A stretch of 36,798 bases of DNA from Ruminococcus sp. (GTDB taxonomy: Bacteria; Bacillota; Clostridia; Oscillospirales; Acutalibacteraceae). Below the pieces are notes generated by a model. The model was not told the origin of the DNA, did no database searches, and was given only the letters and a program-made list of their open reading frames with translations. This document shows positions 18,814-27,779 of the stretch, piece after piece; the first letter of the stretch is position 1, and every line of letters starts with the position of its first letter. The DNA is taken from positions 1 to 36,798 of the forward strand of contig JAFLSJ010000009.1 of the NCBI GenBank assembly GCA_022511005.1, in the 5' to 3' direction. The position numbers were made by a program, and so were the translations under genes.

Positions 18814-19734
18814 ATGAAAAACATACCTTTAGGAAAAACAGATTTAGAAGTACCTCCTATTGCCGTGGGCTGTATGAGACTAAATTCTCTTAATTTAAAT
18901 GAAGCAGAAAACTTTATAAAATCTGCACTGGAGTTGGGACTTAACTTCTTTGACCATGCCGATATTTACGGAAACGGTGAATGTGAGGAGCTTTTTGCAA
19001 ATGCAGTACAGATGAATTCAAGTATCAGAGAAAAAATGATTATACAGTCTAAATGCGGAATAGTTCCCGGTGTTATGTATGATTTTTCAAAAGAACATAT
19101 TATAAACTCTGTAGACGGAATTTTAAAAAGATTACATACAGATTATCTTGACGGTTTATTACTCCACAGACCTGACGCTTTAGTCGAGCCTGATGAGGTT
19201 GCAGACGCTTTTGATAAGCTTGAAAAATCAGGTAAAGTAAGATATTTCGGTGTATCTAATCAAAAACCTATGCAAATTGAACTGCTGAAAAAATATGTTA
19301 AGCAGAATATAACTGCAAATCAGCTTCAGCTTAGTATTACCAATTCTCAAATGATACGAAACGGACTTGAGGTTAATATGTTTACCGAAGGTTCTCTTGA
19401 CAGAGACGGAAGTGTGCTTGATTATTGCAGATTAAATGATATTACAATTCAGGCGTGGTCACCTTTTCAGTACGGATTTTTTGAGGGTGTATTTTTAAAT
19501 AATGATAAATTTGAAAACTTAAACAACACAATAAACAACCTTTGTGAAAAATACAACTGCTCAAATACAACAATTGCCGCCGCATGGATTTTAAGACATC
19601 CTGCAAAAATTCAGCTTATTTCCGGCACAACCAACATCAACAGACTGAAAGATATATACTCAGCAACAAATATAGAGCTTACAAGAGAAGAATGGTACAG
19701 AATATATTTAAGTGCAGGAAATATGTTGCCGTAA
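18814..19734 (+). CDS. Aldo/keto reductase
   Basis: GKTDLEVPPIAVGCMRL, FFDHADIYGNGECEELF, DYLDGLLLHRPD, RYFGVSNQKPMQIELL, QAWSPFQYG; ATG at 18814 after AAAGGAG. Confidence 0.9.
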   Translation: MKNIPLGKTDLEVPPIAVGCMRLNSLNLNEAENFIKSALELGLNFFDHADIYGNGECEELFANAVQMNSSIREKMIIQSKCGIVPGVMYDFSKEHIINSVDGILKRLHTDYLDGLLLHRPDALVEPDEVADAFDKLEKSGKVRYFGVSNQKPMQIELLKKYVKQNITANQLQLSITNSQMIRNGLEVNMFTEGSLDRDGSVLDYCRLNDITIQAWSPFQYGFFEGVFLNNDKFENLNNTINNLCEKYNCSNTTIAAAWILRHPAKIQLISGTTNINRLKDIYSATNIELTREEWYRIYLSAGNMLP

Positions 19735-19783
19735 ATTAAAATTATTAGTATTGTTTTATTTTACATTTTAAAGTGTTGAATTA

Positions 19784-19812
19784 TTGACAATAATAATAAA
19801 CAGTGGTAAAAT
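19784..19812 (+). promoter_or_regulatory. Sigma-A-type promoter upstream of ilvE
   Basis: TTGACA - 17 nt - TAAAAT. Confidence 0.7.
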
Positions 19813-19880
19813 TTTTATGTAGAATTCTTAATTTAGACGCCTTTATGCGCCTGAAAATCGGCTTATGAAAGGAAGTATAT

Positions 19881-20906
19881 ATGATGAGTAAAAATATCGA
19901 CTGGCAAAATCTCGGTTTCGGCTACATTCAGACCGACAAAAGATTTGTTGCCAACTACAAAAACGGTGAATGGGACAACGGCAGTCTTACAGACGACGCT
20001 AATATTGTTATGAATGAATGTGCATGCGTTTTACAGTATGCTCAGACTTGTTTTGAGGGGTTAAAAGCATATACAACCAAAGACGGTCACATTGTTACTT
20101 TCAGACCTGATTTAAACGCTGACCGTTTAATCAGCTCCTGTGAAAGACTTGAAATGCCTGTATTTCCTAAGGATAAATTTATTGACGCTGTTACTCAGGT
20201 TGTTGCGGCAAATGCCGACTATGTTCCTCCCTACGGTTCAGGGGCTACACTTTATCTTCGTCCTTATATGTTTGGTATTAACTCTGTAATCGGAGTTAAG
20301 CCTGCTGACGAATATCAATTCAGACTTTTTGCTACACCTGTTGGACCTTACTTTAAAGGCGGTGTAAAACCTCTTACAATTAAGGTTTCTGATTTTGACA
20401 GAGCCGCTCCTCACGGTACAGGCAACATTAAAGCAGGCGCTAACTATGCAATGAGCTTACACGCTATTGTTACCGCTCATCACGAGGGTTATGACGAAAA
20501 TATGTACCTTGACCCTGCAACAAGAACAAAGGTTGAGGAAACAGGCGGAGCTAACTTCTTATTTATTACTAAAGACAACAAAGTAGTCACTCCTAAGTCA
20601 GACAGTATCCTGCCATCAATTACAAGACGTTCCTTAATGGTTGTTGCTAAGGATTATCTTGGTCTTGAAGTTGAAGAAAGAGAAGTTCTCCTTGAAGAAA
20701 TTAAAGATTTTGCAGAATGCGGTTTATGCGGTACTGCCGCTGTAATTTCACCTGTAGGCAAAATCGTTGACCACGGTAAAGAAATTTGTCTGCCAAGCGG
20801 TATGAACGATATGGGTCCTGTTACAAAGAAATTATACGAAACATTAACAGGTATTCAAATGGGAGAAATTGAAGCTCCCCATGGTTGGATACATAGAATT
20901 AAATAA
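19881..20906 (+). CDS. ilvE: Branched-chain amino acid aminotransferase
   Basis: GFGYIQTDKRFVANYKNGEW, ALQYAQTCFEGLKAYTTKDG-type region, GNIKAGANYAMSLHA, EETGGANFLFI; class IV PLP aminotransferase. Confidence 0.95.
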   Translation: MMSKNIDWQNLGFGYIQTDKRFVANYKNGEWDNGSLTDDANIVMNECACVLQYAQTCFEGLKAYTTKDGHIVTFRPDLNADRLISSCERLEMPVFPKDKFIDAVTQVVAANADYVPPYGSGATLYLRPYMFGINSVIGVKPADEYQFRLFATPVGPYFKGGVKPLTIKVSDFDRAAPHGTGNIKAGANYAMSLHAIVTAHHEGYDENMYLDPATRTKVEETGGANFLFITKDNKVVTPKSDSILPSITRRSLMVVAKDYLGLEVEEREVLLEEIKDFAECGLCGTAAVISPVGKIVDHGKEICLPSGMNDMGPVTKKLYETLTGIQMGEIEAPHGWIHRIK

Positions 20907-20922
20907 TTTATTAAGGTATAAA

Positions 20923-20960
20923 AAATGGTATGCAATTTTTAGTTGCATACCATTTTTTTA
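20923..20960 (+). terminator. Rho-independent terminator after ilvE
   Basis: ATGGTATGCAA-ttttta-gTTGCATACCAT followed by T run. Confidence 0.85.
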
Positions 20961-20980
20961 TTTATTTAATTTTGAGGAGG

Positions 20981-21037
20981 GATTTTGCCGTTACTGATAG
21001 CGACAAGGGGTTGTTCTGTCTTTTTTGAAAGGTTTTT
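20981..21037 (+). repeat. Degenerate copy C of repeat family R3
   Basis: attttgccgttactgatagcgacaaggggttgttctg...tcttttttgaaa resembles the 5' part of 21060-21146 with a deletion. Confidence 0.5.
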
Positions 21038-21059
21038 ATATTTATTATTTAATTAGAGA

Positions 21060-21146
21060 GTTTCGCCGTCACAGACCGCGACAAAGGGCTACTCTCCCCT
21101 TGACCCTCGGTCGCTTTTTGAAAAAAGCGACGTAAAAGCTTTTTTG
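21060..21146 (+). repeat. Interspersed palindromic repeat, family R3, copy B
   Basis: gtttcgccgtcacagaccgcgacaaagggctactctccccttgaccctcggtcgctttttgaaaaaagcgacg; matches the reverse complement of 18631-18709; contains perfect stem GTCGCTTTTT-ga-AAAAAGCGAC. Confidence 0.8.
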
Positions 21147-21153
21147 TATTTGA

Positions 21154-21199
21154 ACCCCTCAGTCAGCTATCGCTGACAGCTCCCCTGGCAGGGGAGCCG
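21154..21199. repeat. Double-hairpin repeat (family R4)
   Basis: AACCCCTCAGTCAGCtatcGCTGACAGCTCCCCTggcAGGGGAGCC: two adjacent perfect mini-hairpins. Confidence 0.7.
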
Positions 21200-21237
21200 T
21201 TATCTGATTTCTACAAAACCTTTATTATAAAATCAAA

Positions 21238-23244
21238 TTAGTTTACAGAATACGTCTTACCGTCTTCCATAAGAAGTCCCTCTGCATTTGCTCCCGGATA
21301 CTGGTTTGTTCCGTCATTAAATATGATTTTAGGTGTTATCCAATCATATTCAGAGGTATAGCTGTATACGCCGTCTCCCTCATCTGTCATAGGAACTCCA
21401 GGCCATGAGGTTTCTTCTCCGTCGCTGTCTGAATAAACATAGGCATTGATTTCATTTCCCCAGCTGTCAGGTTTTTCAAAATAAACCTTTGCTCCCTTAT
21501 CTACACTTGTTTCTACTTTAGCGCCTGTGCGTGTAAAAAATACCTGTCTGTATGTTTCAACTCCCAGTGAGTTGCTTGCTTTAAGGGTTAAAACTGCTGT
21601 TTCGCCCTGTCCTTGATTAATAGTTACTGTTTCGCCGTCTTTAAATTCTGCGTTGGCAACAGTATCTCCTGCTTCAAGCTTAAACTCTGCATTGTCTGTA
21701 TTTTCACAATGAAGTGTAACTTCTAAAGTATCAGAATCGTAATAAAACTCTGTATCTTCATCAACTGAAACAACCGCAGGGGCTGCATAGTTTACATAGC
21801 CTTCGTTATAAAGTACAACTGTAGTGTTTTCAGGAATCGGATTTTCTGATGTTAATTTTCCCCCTGATACTGTATAAACTGTTTCTTTATCTACACGGTC
21901 TTGATAGCTTCCGTCAGGAAGATTTATTTCAAAGCCTGTTTCAAGCTCGCCTGAGGTGTTTATTATTACTGCGCCTTTTTCTCCTCTTTCGATAACAACA
22001 GCCGTTGAATCGTCGTTAGGGGTTACCATCTCTTCATCTTCTCCGGTCATTGCAATTCTGAAAAAGTTTACTGCTCTGACAATATCGGACTTAAACATAT
22101 CGCTACCTGCCGCACCGATTCTGTTCATACCCCACTGGTTTTCCGGTGAAGCGTGATACGGTCTGTCAAAGAACAACGGTGTTCCATCTTTACGGGAAGC
22201 TATAATAGAATATGCAAGCAATACCTGCTCTTCTGTCATTTGCGCCCAGTTGCCGTCGTTAATATAGTTATCGTGTGATTCGACCCATGTTACAATTTTA
22301 TCAGTGTTTTCTTCATTGATGAAATAATCCTTAATCATAGAAGAATCTAAATTATTTTGGGTAACTGCACTTCTGATTCTGTCTCCGTATGTACTTGCAG
22401 TCGTTCTGCCTATGGCATCAATATAATCATTTATACGATCATTATTGCCCTGTAATACCTCTCCGTAATTGAAGATTTTATCGGCATTATGAATTTCTGT
22501 TGTTACTCTCTCCCAGAAATTGTTTTCATAACCGTCGTCTTCCTTAGGATCGTCAGGCAAACCTATATGCTTTGCGGTATCATAACGGAAACCGTCTACA
22601 CCTAAATCTATACATTCATTTACAAAATTTAAATAGTAATTCTGAAAATCCGGGTTTTCCGTATTTACATCAGGAAGTCCGCCCATTTTATATGTTGTGC
22701 AGGCAAGTCTGTTTCCGTAATCTCTTAAATCATACTGTGAATTTTCATGATACAGCTTATCCATTCCTCCAACTGCGTCAATTAAATTCTGATTAACTTC
22801 AGAGGTTGCAGGAGTTGTATGGTTAGGTAGTACGTCAACTATAACCTTTATTCCGTATTTATCTGCTTCTTCACACATTGCCTTAAATTCTTCTTTTGTG
22901 CCTAACTGGTAGTTTCCAATCGTCCAGTCTGTGGGCTGGTAATGATAATACCACTTACCGTTTCCGTACAATTGCATACCTGCACCTTCGCCTTCAAGAC
23001 ATTCATTTATCGGTGATGTCTGTATAGAGGTGAAGCCTGATGCGGCTATATCTGCCATTGAATTTTTGATTGTATTGAAATCCCATGAAAAACAATGAAG
23101 AATTGAACCGTCCTGAATATTTTCCGCTAATTTATAATCTGCAGTTTCAGGCGTATCTGCCGCATTATTATCACATCCAGTGAAAATTACTGCAAAGCTG
23201 CCTACCATTGTTACTGCAAGCAGTACTGATATTATTTTTTTCAA
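21238..23244 (-). CDS. GH13 alpha-amylase-family lipoprotein with C-terminal starch-binding (CBM26-like) module
   Basis: Signal peptide with lipobox-like FTGC; VIVDVLPNHT, DGFRYDTAKHI (nucleophile region), NYGEVLQG (acid/base), WVESHDNYI; C-terminal VYFEKPDSWGNEINAYVYSDSDGEETSWPGVPM...IIFNDGTNQYPG. Confidence 0.92.
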   Translation of the reverse strand: MKKIISVLLAVTMVGSFAVIFTGCDNNAADTPETADYKLAENIQDGSILHCFSWDFNTIKNSMADIAASGFTSIQTSPINECLEGEGAGMQLYGNGKWYYHYQPTDWTIGNYQLGTKEEFKAMCEEADKYGIKVIVDVLPNHTTPATSEVNQNLIDAVGGMDKLYHENSQYDLRDYGNRLACTTYKMGGLPDVNTENPDFQNYYLNFVNECIDLGVDGFRYDTAKHIGLPDDPKEDDGYENNFWERVTTEIHNADKIFNYGEVLQGNNDRINDYIDAIGRTTASTYGDRIRSAVTQNNLDSSMIKDYFINEENTDKIVTWVESHDNYINDGNWAQMTEEQVLLAYSIIASRKDGTPLFFDRPYHASPENQWGMNRIGAAGSDMFKSDIVRAVNFFRIAMTGEDEEMVTPNDDSTAVVIERGEKGAVIINTSGELETGFEINLPDGSYQDRVDKETVYTVSGGKLTSENPIPENTTVVLYNEGYVNYAAPAVVSVDEDTEFYYDSDTLEVTLHCENTDNAEFKLEAGDTVANAEFKDGETVTINQGQGETAVLTLKASNSLGVETYRQVFFTRTGAKVETSVDKGAKVYFEKPDSWGNEINAYVYSDSDGEETSWPGVPMTDEGDGVYSYTSEYDWITPKIIFNDGTNQYPGANAEGLLMEDGKTYSVN

Positions 23245-23385
23245 CTTAAAATTCCTCCTGTCTGAATTATTAATTACAGTATAACATACTGATAATATAA
23301 ATGTCTAATATTATATTATAATTTTATCAACTTTTTCAGGCAAAAAAATATATGTTTCTGAAAATTTTTCTTTAATATGATTTTA

Positions 23386-23414
23386 TTGACAATACTTCGC
23401 CTTACTTGTATAAT
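23386..23414 (+). promoter_or_regulatory. Consensus sigma-A promoter for the degV-like gene
   Basis: TTGACA - 17 nt (atacttcgccttacttg) - TATAAT, perfect consensus hexamers. Confidence 0.8.
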
Positions 23415-23452
23415 TTTAGTGATATAAATTAATTATGAAACGAGGAAAATAA

Positions 23453-24307
23453 GTGGATAAGATTGCAATAACCACTGATACAAACAGCAGTATTTCTCCT
23501 GAAGAAGCCGAAAAATTAGGTATTCATATGTTGCCTATGCCCTTTTCTGTTGATAACAAGGAATATTTTGAGGGCGTAAACTGCACTTATGAGGAGTTTT
23601 TTGAAATGCTTGCTAAAGGATGTCAGGTTTCTACTTCTCAGCCTGCTCCTGAAGCTATTATTTCTTTCTGGAATGAAATATTAAAGGACTATGATTATAT
23701 CGTACATATTCCGATGTCTGCAAGCCTGAGCAGTTCTTTAGCTACTGCAAAAGCACTTTCCGTAGATTACAGCGGAAAAGTATTTGTGGCTGATAACAAG
23801 AGAATTTCCGTTTCTCAAAGACAATCTGTTATTGACGCTTTACATCTTGTCCGAAAAGGGTTAAGTGCTGAGGAAATTTGCAAAACCCTTGAGGAACATT
23901 CGTATAATGCAAGTATTTATCTTGCCGTTAATACACTTGAACTTTTGAAAAAAAGCGGAAGAGTAACAGCGGCAGGCGCTGCAATTGCTTCGATTTTGAA
24001 TATTAAGCCTGTTTTGCAAATTCAAGGCGAGAAATTAGACGCCTATGCCAAAGCAAGAGGTATGAAAAATGCGGAAGATATAATGATTAATGTTTTGCAC
24101 AAGGATGTTGAAGAAAGATTTGCAGGAAAACCTATAAAGGTTGAAACTGCATATTCAGGCGATTTAGCTGCTGCTATGGAGTGGAGAAATAAGGTTCAGG
24201 AAAGCTTCCCTGATTATCAGGTTAATCTTCATAAGCTTCCAATTAGTATCAGTTGTCATGTTGGTGCAGGAGTTAAAGCATTGGGCTGTATTCAATATAT
24301 TGAATAA
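23453..24307 (+). CDS. DegV family (fatty-acid-binding) protein
   Basis: GTG start; IAITTDTNSSISPEEAEKLGIHMLPMPFSVDNKEYFEG, VSTSQPAPE, IPMSASLSSSLATAKAL. Confidence 0.93.
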   Translation: MDKIAITTDTNSSISPEEAEKLGIHMLPMPFSVDNKEYFEGVNCTYEEFFEMLAKGCQVSTSQPAPEAIISFWNEILKDYDYIVHIPMSASLSSSLATAKALSVDYSGKVFVADNKRISVSQRQSVIDALHLVRKGLSAEEICKTLEEHSYNASIYLAVNTLELLKKSGRVTAAGAAIASILNIKPVLQIQGEKLDAYAKARGMKNAEDIMINVLHKDVEERFAGKPIKVETAYSGDLAAAMEWRNKVQESFPDYQVNLHKLPISISCHVGAGVKALGCIQYIE

Positions 24308-24331
24308 TTTTAAAGAATAATTATTACTATT

Positions 24332-24362
24332 TAAACCTCCTGCTCCCTTATGCAGGAGGTTT
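24332..24362 (+). terminator. Rho-independent terminator after degV-like gene
   Basis: AAACCTCCTGC-tcccttat-GCAGGAGGTTT. Confidence 0.75.
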
Positions 24363-24377
24363 GATATTAAGATTTAA

Positions 24378-24480
24378 AGTGATATTATATTTGCAAATAA
24401 AAACTGTGCGAAGCACAAAATCACTTATCTTAGCTAAACATCACTGTGCAACAATATAACTTGCGAAAGCAAATATAACT
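24378..24480. repeat. Hairpin-cluster / MITE-like repeat (family R5)
   Basis: AGTGATATTATATTTGC ... GCAAATATAACT ends are inverted repeats; interior mini-palindromes GTGCgaaGCAC, TTAGCTAA, TTGCgaaaGCAA. Confidence 0.6.
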
Positions 24481-24482
24481 GA

Positions 24483-24514
24483 AAAAACCAATGCCTTTGG
24501 CATTGGTTTTTTTC
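24483..24514. terminator. Hairpin terminator
   Basis: AAAAAACCAATGCC-ttt-GGCATTGGTTTTTTT between repeat and tRNA-Gly; may terminate the minus-strand tRNA transcript. Confidence 0.75.
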
Positions 24515-24588
24515 TGGAGCGGATGATGAGAATCGAACTCACACGATCAGCTTGGAAGGCTGAAGTTCTACCACTAAACTACATCCGC
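24515..24588 (-). tRNA. tRNA-Gly (anticodon TCC)
   Basis: Reverse complement GCGGATGTAGTTTAGTGGTAGAACTTCAGCCTTCCAAGCTGATCGTGTGAGTTCGATTCTCATCATCCGCTCCA; acceptor GCGGATG/CATCCGC, encoded CCA. Confidence 0.97.
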
Positions 24589-24693
24589 ATATACTGTTTT
24601 GTTTTCAGCGTTATTTAGTATATCATAACAACTATATTTTGTCAAGAATTTATTTAAAAGTTTTTATAATTTTCGTCTGTCAAATTAACAGCT

Positions 24694-24734
24694 AAACCGA
24701 CTTAATATCATTTTTTCACATTAAGTCGGTTTTA
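24694..24734. terminator. Rho-independent terminator downstream of the clp gene
   Basis: AAACCGACTTAAT...ATTAAGTCGGTTTT, 11-13-bp stem. Confidence 0.75.
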
Positions 24735-24747
24735 ATTTTTAATATAT

Positions 24748-27099
24748 CTATATTGTTTTGATTGAGATTTTATTGTCCTCAACAGAAAGATAAATCCCCG
24801 ATAATGCTGCATCTTTAGATTCTATCATTGACTGGGCAATTTTATCCTCTGCTTCTCTTCTGATAAGATTTCTTAAATCTCTTGCGCCGCTATTGCCGCC
24901 AAAGGCTTTTTCTGCAAGCAAATTACAAACTTCTTCATCATAAGTAAAAGTAATATGCTTTTCTTTAAGTACAGGTACATACTCCTCGAGCATAAGTTCT
25001 GCAATTCTCTTGAAGTTATCTATTGTTAATTCTTTAAAGACGATAATTTCGTCGACTCTTGCAATAAATTCAGGACGCAAAAACTCATTTAAGGCTTTCA
25101 TTACCTTTTCTTTATTTGCATCGTCCTGAGTTTTTCCAAAGCCCAATGCATTTTCTTTTTTTGCTGAGCCTGCATTTGATGTCATTACAATTACCGTATT
25201 TTCAAAGTTTACTGCTCTGCCGTGAGCATCGGTAACCTTTCCTTCATCAAGAATTTGCAAAAGAATGTTTAGAACATCGGGATGTGCTTTTTCAATTTCA
25301 TCAAACAGTAAAACCGAATACGGTCTTCTTCTTACCTTTTCAGTTACCTGACCTGCTTCATCATAACCTACATAGCCCGGAGGCGAACCGATAATTTTTG
25401 ATACTGAATGTTTTTCCATAAACTCTGACATATCAAGTCTGATAAGAGTTTCGGGAGTATCAAAAAGCTGTTGAGATAGCACCTTAACTAACTCTGTTTT
25501 ACCAACGCCGGTTGGACCTACAAAGATAAATGACGCAGGTTTTCTTCTGGGTGAAATCTGAACCCTGCTTCTTTTAATTGCCGCAGCAAGAACATTTACC
25601 GCTTCATCCTGACCGATTATCTTTTTCTTTAACTCATTTTCCAAATCAGCAAGCTTTGCAAGCTCGTTTTCTTTAATTCTTGATGCAGGAATACCTGTCC
25701 AAAGCTCGATAACCTTAGCAATATCCTCTTCTGTTACAGTGGATTTTATTGACTCAGGATCTATTGATGCGATTTCCTTATCAATTTTTGCAAGGTGACT
25801 CTTTACATCTGCAAGCTGTTCATAGTCAACTTCCTCGGCAGATGAAAGCTCATCACATTTTAAAACATAGTTTTGTTTATCTTCGTTAAGCTTATCAAAA
25901 CGCTCCATTTCTTTATTTCTAAGAGCCGCACAGGCACAGCTTTCATCAAGCAAATCTATTGCTTTATCAGGCAAAAATCTGTCTGTAATATAGCGTTCTG
26001 ACAATACTACGACTTTTCTTACTACGTCATCATTTACTGTCACTCTATGATGATTTTCATAGTAATCTTTAATGCCGTCAATAATTTTTACGGAATCCTC
26101 AATAGCAGGCTCCGAAACCTTAACAGGCTGAAAACGTCTTTCCAAGGCACTGTCTTTTTCAATATATTTTCTGTATTCGTTAAAGGTGGTAGCTCCGATA
26201 ACCTGAATTTCTCCTCTTGAAAGAGCCGGCTTTAAAATATTTGCGGCATTCATTGTACCTTCGCTGTCACCTGTTCCTACTAAGTTATGAACCTCATCAA
26301 TAAACAGAATAATATTGCCTGCTTCTTTAATTTCCTGAGTTAATCCCTTAATACGGCTTTCAAACTGACCTCTGAACTGTGTACCTGCTACAAGAGAGGT
26401 TAAATCAAGAAGTTCAATTTCTTTATCCTTTAATCTTTGAGGAACGTTTCCTGATGCGATTCTGAGAGCCAAACCTTCAGCAATAGCTGTTTTACCTACA
26501 CCAGGCTCACCTATTAAACAGGGATTATTTTTTGTTCTTCTGGAAAGAATTTGTATAACTCTCTCAATTTCAAAATCTCTGCCGATAATTCTGTCTATAT
26601 TGCCTTCAAGAGCCTTTCTTGTAAGATTTTCACAATACAAGTTAAGATGTTTTCTGTTTTTTTCTTTTCTTTCCTTTTTCTTACCTTTAGTATTATTATT
26701 TACATTCTGATTATTTTCTTTTTTCTGATTTCCTGAACCGAAAATGCTGTTGAAAAATGCAGGAAATGCAGGCGCTCCGCCCGGAGTGAAGTCGTCGTCA
26801 TCAGCACTTTCTTCATCCTGATTACTCATTTCTTCCATAAGGCTGTTCACATCAACATTTTCCATTAATTTTGAAATGTCTCCGCCTTCACTTAAATTTG
26901 TCATAATACTGTTCATCTGATCCTGAACTGTATCTAAATCATCATCTGTAATTCCCATTTTATTAATCAAGTCTTCAACAGGCTTAATTCCAAGTTCTTT
27001 TGCACAAGTTAAACAGTAGCCTTGCGTTGGGGCTTCTGTTGCACTTTGGGATGAAACAAAGACAACTGCTTGTCTTTTTCCGCATCTACTACAAAGCAT
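24748..27099 (-). CDS. ClpE-like AAA+ unfoldase (ATP-dependent Clp protease ATP-binding subunit) with N-terminal zinc finger
   Basis: N-terminal CSRC...CLTC zinc finger, two Walker A motifs (GEPGVGKTAIAEG, GPTGVGKTELVKV), LGF loop (ENALGFGKT) consistent with ClpP docking; no Clp_N repeat. Confidence 0.88.
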   Translation of the reverse strand: MLCSRCGKRQAVVFVSSQSATEAPTQGYCLTCAKELGIKPVEDLINKMGITDDDLDTVQDQMNSIMTNLSEGGDISKLMENVDVNSLMEEMSNQDEESADDDDFTPGGAPAFPAFFNSIFGSGNQKKENNQNVNNNTKGKKKERKEKNRKHLNLYCENLTRKALEGNIDRIIGRDFEIERVIQILSRRTKNNPCLIGEPGVGKTAIAEGLALRIASGNVPQRLKDKEIELLDLTSLVAGTQFRGQFESRIKGLTQEIKEAGNIILFIDEVHNLVGTGDSEGTMNAANILKPALSRGEIQVIGATTFNEYRKYIEKDSALERRFQPVKVSEPAIEDSVKIIDGIKDYYENHHRVTVNDDVVRKVVVLSERYITDRFLPDKAIDLLDESCACAALRNKEMERFDKLNEDKQNYVLKCDELSSAEEVDYEQLADVKSHLAKIDKEIASIDPESIKSTVTEEDIAKVIELWTGIPASRIKENELAKLADLENELKKKIIGQDEAVNVLAAAIKRSRVQISPRRKPASFIFVGPTGVGKTELVKVLSQQLFDTPETLIRLDMSEFMEKHSVSKIIGSPPGYVGYDEAGQVTEKVRRRPYSVLLFDEIEKAHPDVLNILLQILDEGKVTDAHGRAVNFENTVIVMTSNAGSAKKENALGFGKTQDDANKEKVMKALNEFLRPEFIARVDEIIVFKELTIDNFKRIAELMLEEYVPVLKEKHITFTYDEEVCNLLAEKAFGGNSGARDLRNLIRREAEDKIAQSMIESKDAALSGIYLSVEDNKISIKTI

Positions 27100-27188
27100 A
27101 TTAATCTCCTTCTATTAAAAATCATTAATCTATTAAACATTATAATCTATTTATTCAGTAAACATTATATAATATATTCTTTATTTTT

Positions 27189-27773
27189 TCAATTCCCTTT
27201 TTGTTCCTTTATCAGTTGCAGGTATATTAAATAGTATTGAACAAGGGCATAAATCATTACAACTGCCGTAACGGAAAGAAGTATCAGTGATAAAACTGCA
27301 TTTTCATATCCAAACATTGCCTTTAAAAACACAATTAAAATAACAGAAAAATAAAATAATATGGTTCCGATTTTTCCATACCATTTTGCCGCAGGCGGTG
27401 TAAGACCTTTTTTTAGAAGTCTTGTGCCGCCCATAAGCATTACAACATCTTTTAAAACAAGAATTGTCATTACAGGAAGTACAACGGGGGTAAAAATTGT
27501 AATACAAACCATAACAGAAAGTAAAGTAAGTTTATCAGCAACAGGATCAAGTAATTTGCCTAAATCTGTTATCTGATTAAATTTTCTTGCGATAAATCCG
27601 TCGCAGCAATCTGAAAGTGCCGAAATACCGATTAAAATCATTGCCATTATATATTTGTGATTAAGAAAACATATAACAAATGGTATTATTATGATTATTC
27701 GCAAATATGTTAATAAATTCGGTATAGTAAAAAAATCCGAAACTTTTATTACTTTCTTTTCCATTTTTTCCAT
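27189..27773 (-). CDS. pgsA: CDP-diacylglycerol--glycerol-3-phosphate 3-phosphatidyltransferase
   Basis: FTIPNLLTYLRIIIIIPFV, SDCCDGFIARKFNQITDLGKLLDPVADKL CDP-alcohol phosphotransferase signature. Confidence 0.93.
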   Translation of the reverse strand: MEKMEKKVIKVSDFFTIPNLLTYLRIIIIIPFVICFLNHKYIMAMILIGISALSDCCDGFIARKFNQITDLGKLLDPVADKLTLLSVMVCITIFTPVVLPVMTILVLKDVVMLMGGTRLLKKGLTPPAAKWYGKIGTILFYFSVILIVFLKAMFGYENAVLSLILLSVTAVVMIYALVQYYLIYLQLIKEQKGN

Positions 27774-27779
27774 TTCCTC

